Assembly (NCBI GenBank): GCA_014529385.2
Contig: CM043947.1
Location: forward strand, 123,708,891-123,772,890
Length of the DNA stretch: 64,000 bases
Source of the DNA: Adiantum capillus-veneris
Lineage: Eukaryota > Streptophyta > Polypodiopsida > Polypodiales > Pteridaceae
Direction: 5' to 3'
Numbering within the stretch: the stretch's first letter is position 1; every line of letters starts with the position of its first letter. Positions 59,591-64,000 of this stretch are shown here, in pieces. The notes beneath the pieces are model-generated. The model did not search any database, was not told the origin of the DNA, and saw only the letters and a list, made by a program, of their open reading frames with translations. The translations under genes were made by a program, and so were the position numbers.

Positions 59591-60596
59591 AGATACGCTT
59601 CACAGTGGTTACTTTCCTGGGAACTAGTGGTTACACAAGCTACCTCTGAACCAATATCAACTTGTCAAATGAACCAAGAAAGCTTCAGATTCTGCATAAA
59701 TTTCGGCAGAGTCTCCTTTGTAAAATGGCTCTGGTGTACTCAAAAAACAGCTCAAAAACACTGTCTCTCTAACACTGTATGCTGCGGGTAAACCTTTCCT
59801 GCACCTGTACTGTCTCTCACTGTCCTGTAAGCATAGACTGCGACAATGCCTCAACGGCAGTAAAGCAAAGATGCAATCCCAACTGTCTAACTCACAGTCA
59901 ATACATCCTAGATGCCTATCTAAGGGTGCTCGAGGGATCGCTCCAAGACCAGTATCACCGAAAAGATCTCAACATTCGAGAATCCCCCAGCTCAATAAAA
60001 CCTCACTCGACCCTCAACAAAGACTGCAGTAAATCTGACAGTACATAGACTTCCCACAAAGTCATACATCCACAAATTTCCCACTGTATGCTATAACCGC
60101 TGCGGCGGTTGTTTGCTGCGCGACTCACAGCCAACAAACCCTCAACAGACATACATCATCTCTGATAATACATCCCATGTGGAAGTACCTGCAATGTCAG
60201 GATGAAATCTGGAATATGAAGCAGCAAACACAAGCTACCTGATGAACTAGTGGATGTTGCCTACAGTCTGTGTGTAGATGCGCCCGTGTCGTATGTGACA
60301 CGCCTCCAAGAATTGTGAGCCATCCTTCGATGTGTAGACATCCACAAATCCAAACTCTGGGAGTGTCGATATCCTCAGCACCTGCAGTCGTAAGCCGAAA
60401 ACCCCAAATTTGCAGAGTCGGATCTGCACCCGCCCAGACCACGTAGTCGAAAATGGCTTGCGCAGACCTTTGTCGAAGCCGAACGGTGGCCGAGATGACC
60501 TCAAGATTTGGGGCCGTGTCTTCGCCTGTCGAATTTCACTCCAATCTGAGCTGGTGACTCTAGCCTCCTACAGTGCTGCCCCGAGCCTCGGTCTGA
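59591..60596 (-). other. copia-2 leader
   Basis: About 1 kb between primer site and gag ATG. It has no conserved coding sequence on either strand; short frames here are not supported. Confidence 0.7.
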
Positions 60597-60608
60597 GCTC
60601 TGATACCA
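60597..60608 (-). other. copia-2 primer-binding site
   Basis: Minus strand TGGTATCAGAGC, a perfect match to the tRNA-iMet complement, two bases inside the 5' LTR. Confidence 0.95.
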
Positions 60609-60610
60609 GT

Positions 60611-60802
60611 TGAAGGAGTACGAGCGGAAGTGCGACACGAGAGAGAGTGCGAGAAGAAGAGCACGACGATATGGTGAACTCACTCTACTGTAATGTGTAG
60701 ATCATAGTGAGTTCTTATTAGGTTTTTACAAAAGAATATGTGTACATACCTGGCGGCCCGCCCAATTACCTGGGCGACCACATTGGGCTTTATACCCCAA
60801 CA
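60611..60802 (-). repeat. copia-2 5' LTR (192 bp)
   Basis: Same ends as the 3' LTR. Five substitutions distinguish them, four of them within GCGACACG, AACTCACTC, TAGATCAT and GCCCGCCC contexts. Confidence 0.95.
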
Positions 60803-61957
60803 ATTACAAGTTGCTCAACGCTAGACATTGCTATGTTGCGGTGGATTGCCTATATTAAGTCCTTAAATATCGATTTTAAGCATATTGCAGATAAAGACAA
60901 TACAGTGGCAAATATGCTATCAAGGGCAAGGTATGAAGATGAGTCACAAATGATTGATGAGGGAATGATGTAGGCACAAAGTTCTATTCTATCACTCATG
61001 TCAAAGATAACAATGTCTGCATGACTAATCCACTTGAAATGTTCTTAAATGAGATTTATAAAGGTGATTGGCTTATTATTGGAAACTATTTGAGTACTCT
61101 AGCAAAACAGGATGATTGGTCTAAACAAGAATTTAGGAGGATACGCAGGAAATCATATGGGCACTTTTTGAGGGATGCTTACTTGCGGAAGCATCCTAAA
61201 CAAAAGCGTGCTACACCACAATGGGTTATATGTAAAAAGTAAACTCAAGACAAGCTCATGCAAGAGTTTCATGAGAGTCTGTGGGCTGGACACAGAGGCG
61301 TGTGGGAAACCTTCTCCAAGTTTAAAGAAAAATACTGGTGGAAGGGTATGTATAAAGATGTATCACAATTTGTAGAGTGTTGTGTAACTTTTCAAATGTA
61401 TTAAAATGTCCGACATGGTGATGGATTGCACCCTACATATCCACTTAGTCTAACCATGCACTATAAATGGGTTTTTGATCTAGTCACAATGCCCTTAGGA
61501 CTCTGGAAGATGAGATACTTGGTTCTTGTTGCATGAGAGTACCTAACTAGCCAAGTTGAAGGAAGAGCATTAAGAGCTAAAACCACAAAATCTGTGTGCA
61601 AATTCCTTCTTGATGTGGGGATTTGTCGTTATGGTTGGTGGGGAAGATCACTACAGATAGATGTGAGCTAGATTCCGAGGAAGCAAGGGAGTTCTTTTTG
61701 AGATTAGGAATCAAGCTTTATCTTACTACGTCTTACAACCTTGAAGGCAATGGAAAGAGTGAAAGAGGGCATCCTCCTATCATCAAAGCTTTGGCCAAGG
61801 CTTGTGAAGGAAGATTTGGTGAGTGGCCAAAACTGTTTCCATATGCTTTATGGGATGATCATAGTTGCTTGTGCTTCCTTTAATTGCCCGTATAGCAGCT
61901 TTGAAATTGGTGCGTATTCTTTTAGGCGCAATACAACACGATTTGTCTTGGCATAGG
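60803..61957 (+). pseudogene. gypsy host, segment 4: RNase H end and integrase
   Basis: Resumes with CSTLDIAMLRWIAYIKSLN and KHIADKDNTVANMLSRARY, the end of RNase H. A spacer follows, then integrase: HESLWAGHRGVWETF and a CCVTFQ pair (second Cys-like position altered), GDGLHPTYPLSL, and the core TTDRCELDSEEAREFF and TTSYNLEGNGKSERGH with HPPIIKALAKACEGRFGEW. Several stops and shifts. Homology ends about 61957, with no 3' LTR seen; the mitochondrial-like DNA begins soon after. Confidence 0.85.
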
Positions 61958-62422
61958 ATTTAAAACATCGAAAAGGTGGGCTATAGGAAAAAGCGTAGGG
62001 AACCGCTTACTTTAAATAAAACAAGAACTGTTCTTTGAGCTAACCTCGTTCCCTTATTAAGCTACTGCAAGGCAGCTAATAAAGCAGCAAATTGCTAATC
62101 TATCAATCAATACATGGAAAGTGGCAGCTTGGACAGTCAGCTTCATGGCAGCAACATAAAACGGGATGGTCACGATGGGCAGTCCTGCTGCTATATTAGC
62201 TTCAGGCTTCGTTTGAAAATGGCGGGTTATGTCCAGTTTGTACTTTGTTTTCTACGATACAACTTGTGTCTATGGAGCAGATAAGGGTTTTTTTGTTCTC
62301 TAGTTAAAAAGTAAAGACAAAACAAAAGCCATGATTATTAAGAAAAGAACTAAAAAAAGAAGTTTTATTTTAATTAAATAAAATTGATTAATTAGTAAAA
62401 TGAAACATTGCCCCCGCACTAC

Positions 62423-62674
62423 ATGTTGTCAGCAGTTTTAAAGCAAAGAAAAACACCGTTTAAAAGAAAAGGAAAGCAAGCTGTTAGCAAAGAAAAAGTT
62501 ACTGAGTGCAATAACTTAGTAAAAGACTTCTTCAGAAAACCTGTTTTTGGTTATTTAGGCATGGTGTATGCCATGATTAGTATTGGAGTTCTCGGATTTA
62601 CTGCTTGGGCTTATTATACGTTTACTGTAGGCTTAGACGTGGATACACGTGCCATGGTGATGAATTATGATTAG
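62423..62674 (+). CDS. chimeric ORF with cox1 transmembrane segment (83 aa)
   Basis: The ATG frame starts [19 protein letters not shown], a basic N-terminus I do not recognise. From codon 38 it reads [20 protein letters not shown] and, after [19 protein letters not shown]. This is cytochrome c oxidase subunit 1 around helix VII, 40 codons with several substitutions (plants have LVWAHHMF where this has TAWAYYTF). It then ends MVMNYD. The gene part gives one membrane helix. Chimeric ORFs of this kind (unknown part plus cox gene part) are known from plant mitochondria, some linked to male sterility. Whether it is expressed here is unknown. It may be a dead nuclear copy. Confidence 0.6.
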   Translation: MLSAVLKQRKTPFKRKGKQAVSKEKVTECNNLVKDFFRKPVFGYLGMVYAMISIGVLGFTAWAYYTFTVGLDVDTRAMVMNYD

Positions 62675-63324
62675 TCTAAACCTTCAACCTCATTTAACAT
62701 AGCAAATGAAGGTTGAAAGTGGACATCTGCAATGCCTCGACCGACATGCAGCAGGCAGTTCATTCGGTGACTCCGCGGTCGCCCTCACTAAACCAGTACG
62801 AATCAAAAGGCTTTTGTATGGTGGGTCGTTGTGAGGGCTGGAGAGCGGGGGCCCTCAAATGAAAGGCCCGACTCCTCTCGATTTTCTTTGTATAAGGTGG
62901 CAGGGCAGAGAAGGACATTAATGAACCGTTGTCTATGGCTATGTTTGCCGCAGGGCTATTTTAACACTCTACCCTAGTTTTTTCCATTTATCAATATGCC
63001 ACTGATTGCTTACTGAGATCGCTAAGGACTTATCTTTCGATTGATCCTCAGCCTCATCGTCTCACTGGTTGACCCTTTTCCTTCGTTCCTTTTACTTGAA
63101 CGTTACATCTAGTATTCAGAGCAAGGCGGATCATCTTACATTCCGGAAAAGGGCCTAACCGGTAAGCAAAAGTCGGACCGCTGCCGAAAACCATAGCATA
63201 GGGACTATCTGTTTGCCGCAGGGCTAGTCGTACGACTTAGGTTAGGGTACACGCGAAAGCAAAGGGTACAGGAACGTAGTGGCGTTCTCAACTCATTCCT
63301 CTGATCCCAGTATAAATTGGATCG

Positions 63325-63368
63325 CTTTTGCCGGGGGAAGTGCCGTTAGGCACTTCCCCCGGCAAAAG
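63325..63368. repeat. perfect 20-bp inverted repeat with GTTA loop
   Basis: CTTTTGCCGGGGGAAGTGCC at 63325-63344 and its exact complement at 63349-63368, with a 4-base loop. The GC-rich stem would be very stable in RNA or single-stranded DNA. Confidence 0.97.
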
Positions 63369-64000
63369 TGGGCGCTGCAGGCACTTATACAGACGCGAGG
63401 CTCTTTGAAGAAAGCTTAATAGGAAATAGGTGCGTGAAGAACGGACAGACTTACGCATCCTTTATCCAAACAAAACGAAAAGAGCCGGCTATGCTATTTC
63501 GGCTCTCCTGCCGCTAGCAATTGTCTAGCTTATGCTACTAACTGAAACCCTCACCGGTTTCATCGGGCCATGAAACAATGCAAAAAAGTCTGAAAATGAA
63601 AGCAAAAGCAAAAGTAAGAGTGGGAGTGAAAGTATGGCCTGATTCCGTGACCTCTCAAGGCGGGTTTCTCATCTCTTGTATCCATAACCTTTTTTGTTTT
63701 GAAACCTCAAAAAACAAAAAAGTAACCTACTGTGTACACTATTCATGCAGGTCGCTACTTATGCGACACTTTGCGAAGGTTAATTAAACGGGCCAAACGG
63801 CCCATCTCCTTCGGAATCAGAGCTAACAACAGTCGAATTTGCGCCTGCGTCCGCAGTTAAATTTGTGTCCGTGAAGACGCTTGAGTTACTATTGAAGAAC
63901 TACTAGCGCCCATATTCATACAGTATGCTGTTTCAGCAAACCCAAGCCCATTCAATAGTTAGAGATATTGGTTGGGTAATGGTAGCTACATCGGCACAGA

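Larger units (their letters stand above)
55329..60802 (-). mobile_element. copia-2: nearly intact Ty1/copia element
   Basis: 5,474 bp, LTRs of 192 bp at each end, TSD ATTAC (55324-55328, 60803-60807). On the minus strand: 5' LTR 60611-60802, primer site, leader, gag, pol, polypurine tract and 3' LTR 55329-55520. gag-pol is one frame from 59590 to 55610 with only two nonsense codons (58934-58936 TAG; about 57218 TGA). The LTRs differ at 5 of 192 positions (97.4 percent identical), so this is the youngest datable insertion. Tork/Tnt1-like by gag and pol wording. Confidence 0.97.
61958..64000. other. mitochondrial-like DNA (probable nuclear copy)
   Basis: From about 61960 the sequence lacks microsatellites and is more GC-balanced. 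It contains a cox1 fragment (62534-62653), a perfect 20-bp hairpin (63325-63368) and the duplicated phrase GTTTGCCGCAGGGCTA (62945 and 63211). These are typical of plant mitochondrial intergenic DNA. No complete mitochondrial gene or tRNA was identified. The left junction is not sharp by eye. Confidence 0.6.

Noticed and set aside
61958-64000. Authentic mitochondrial genome segment making the whole window organellar
   Set aside because: The preceding 62 kb is full of nuclear transposons and microsatellites atypical for plant mitochondria; a transferred fragment or misjoin is likelier.

Overview
The window is repeat-rich nuclear DNA from a plant, almost certainly a vascular plant. CACTA (En/Spm) DNA transposons, Ty1/copia and Ty3/gypsy elements with tRNA-iMet primer sites, very long (GA)n/(GT)n microsatellites, and a final 2 kb carrying a piece of plant-type mitochondrial cox1 all point that way. 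No intact ordinary host gene was found. Nearly all coding sequence belongs to mobile elements, and most of it is broken by nonsense codons or frameshifts.

Layout. 1-5.5 kb is AT-rich and holds about ten copies of a ~152-bp tandem repeat. 5.5-8.0 kb is a decayed gypsy pol. 9.0-10.3 kb is a broken transposase-like gene. 10.67-11.4 kb is an H3-like histone pseudogene with a tail about 110 codons longer than normal, behind a TATA box. 12.8-30.7 kb is a set of tandemly duplicated copies of a small non-coding LTR element (TGTTGGG...CCCAACA ends, tRNA-iMet-type primer site). One of its LTRs is split by an 8,631-bp CACTA element (CACTA-1, 16005-24635, TSD CTC). 30.7-33.7 kb is microsatellite-rich and non-coding. 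33.8-38.4 kb is a copia element (copia-1, minus strand) whose 3' end is cut off exactly at a (GA)n tract.

38.4-62 kb is a nest. One gypsy element, whose protein resembles a family I associate with fungi, is split by three independent insertions: CACTA-2 (40765-48567, TSD TTT), a chromodomain gypsy (gypsy-2, 49074-54924, TSD TCAAC) and a nearly intact copia (copia-2, 55329-60802, TSD ATTAC). Each excision point restores the host pol sequence across the gap, so these boundaries are firm. From about 62 kb to the end the sequence changes character (no microsatellites, higher GC, short inverted repeats) and includes a chimeric ORF with 40 codons of cox1. It is best read as mitochondrial DNA transferred to the nucleus.

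How the parts work together. In both CACTA elements a TNP2-type transposase gene and a TnpA-like gene lie between subterminal repeat arrays. In CACTA-2 the two genes diverge, and a ~1.2-kb minisatellite built of CCAAT/ATTGG palindromes lies in what looks like the 5'-UTR intron of the TnpA-like gene. Its TNP2 has lost the catalytic region, so it would depend on another element to move. The most unusual items are the long-tailed H3-like gene, the CACTA-2 intron minisatellite with an internal copy of the subterminal motif, the fungal-like gypsy host, and the cox1-bearing chimeric ORF.
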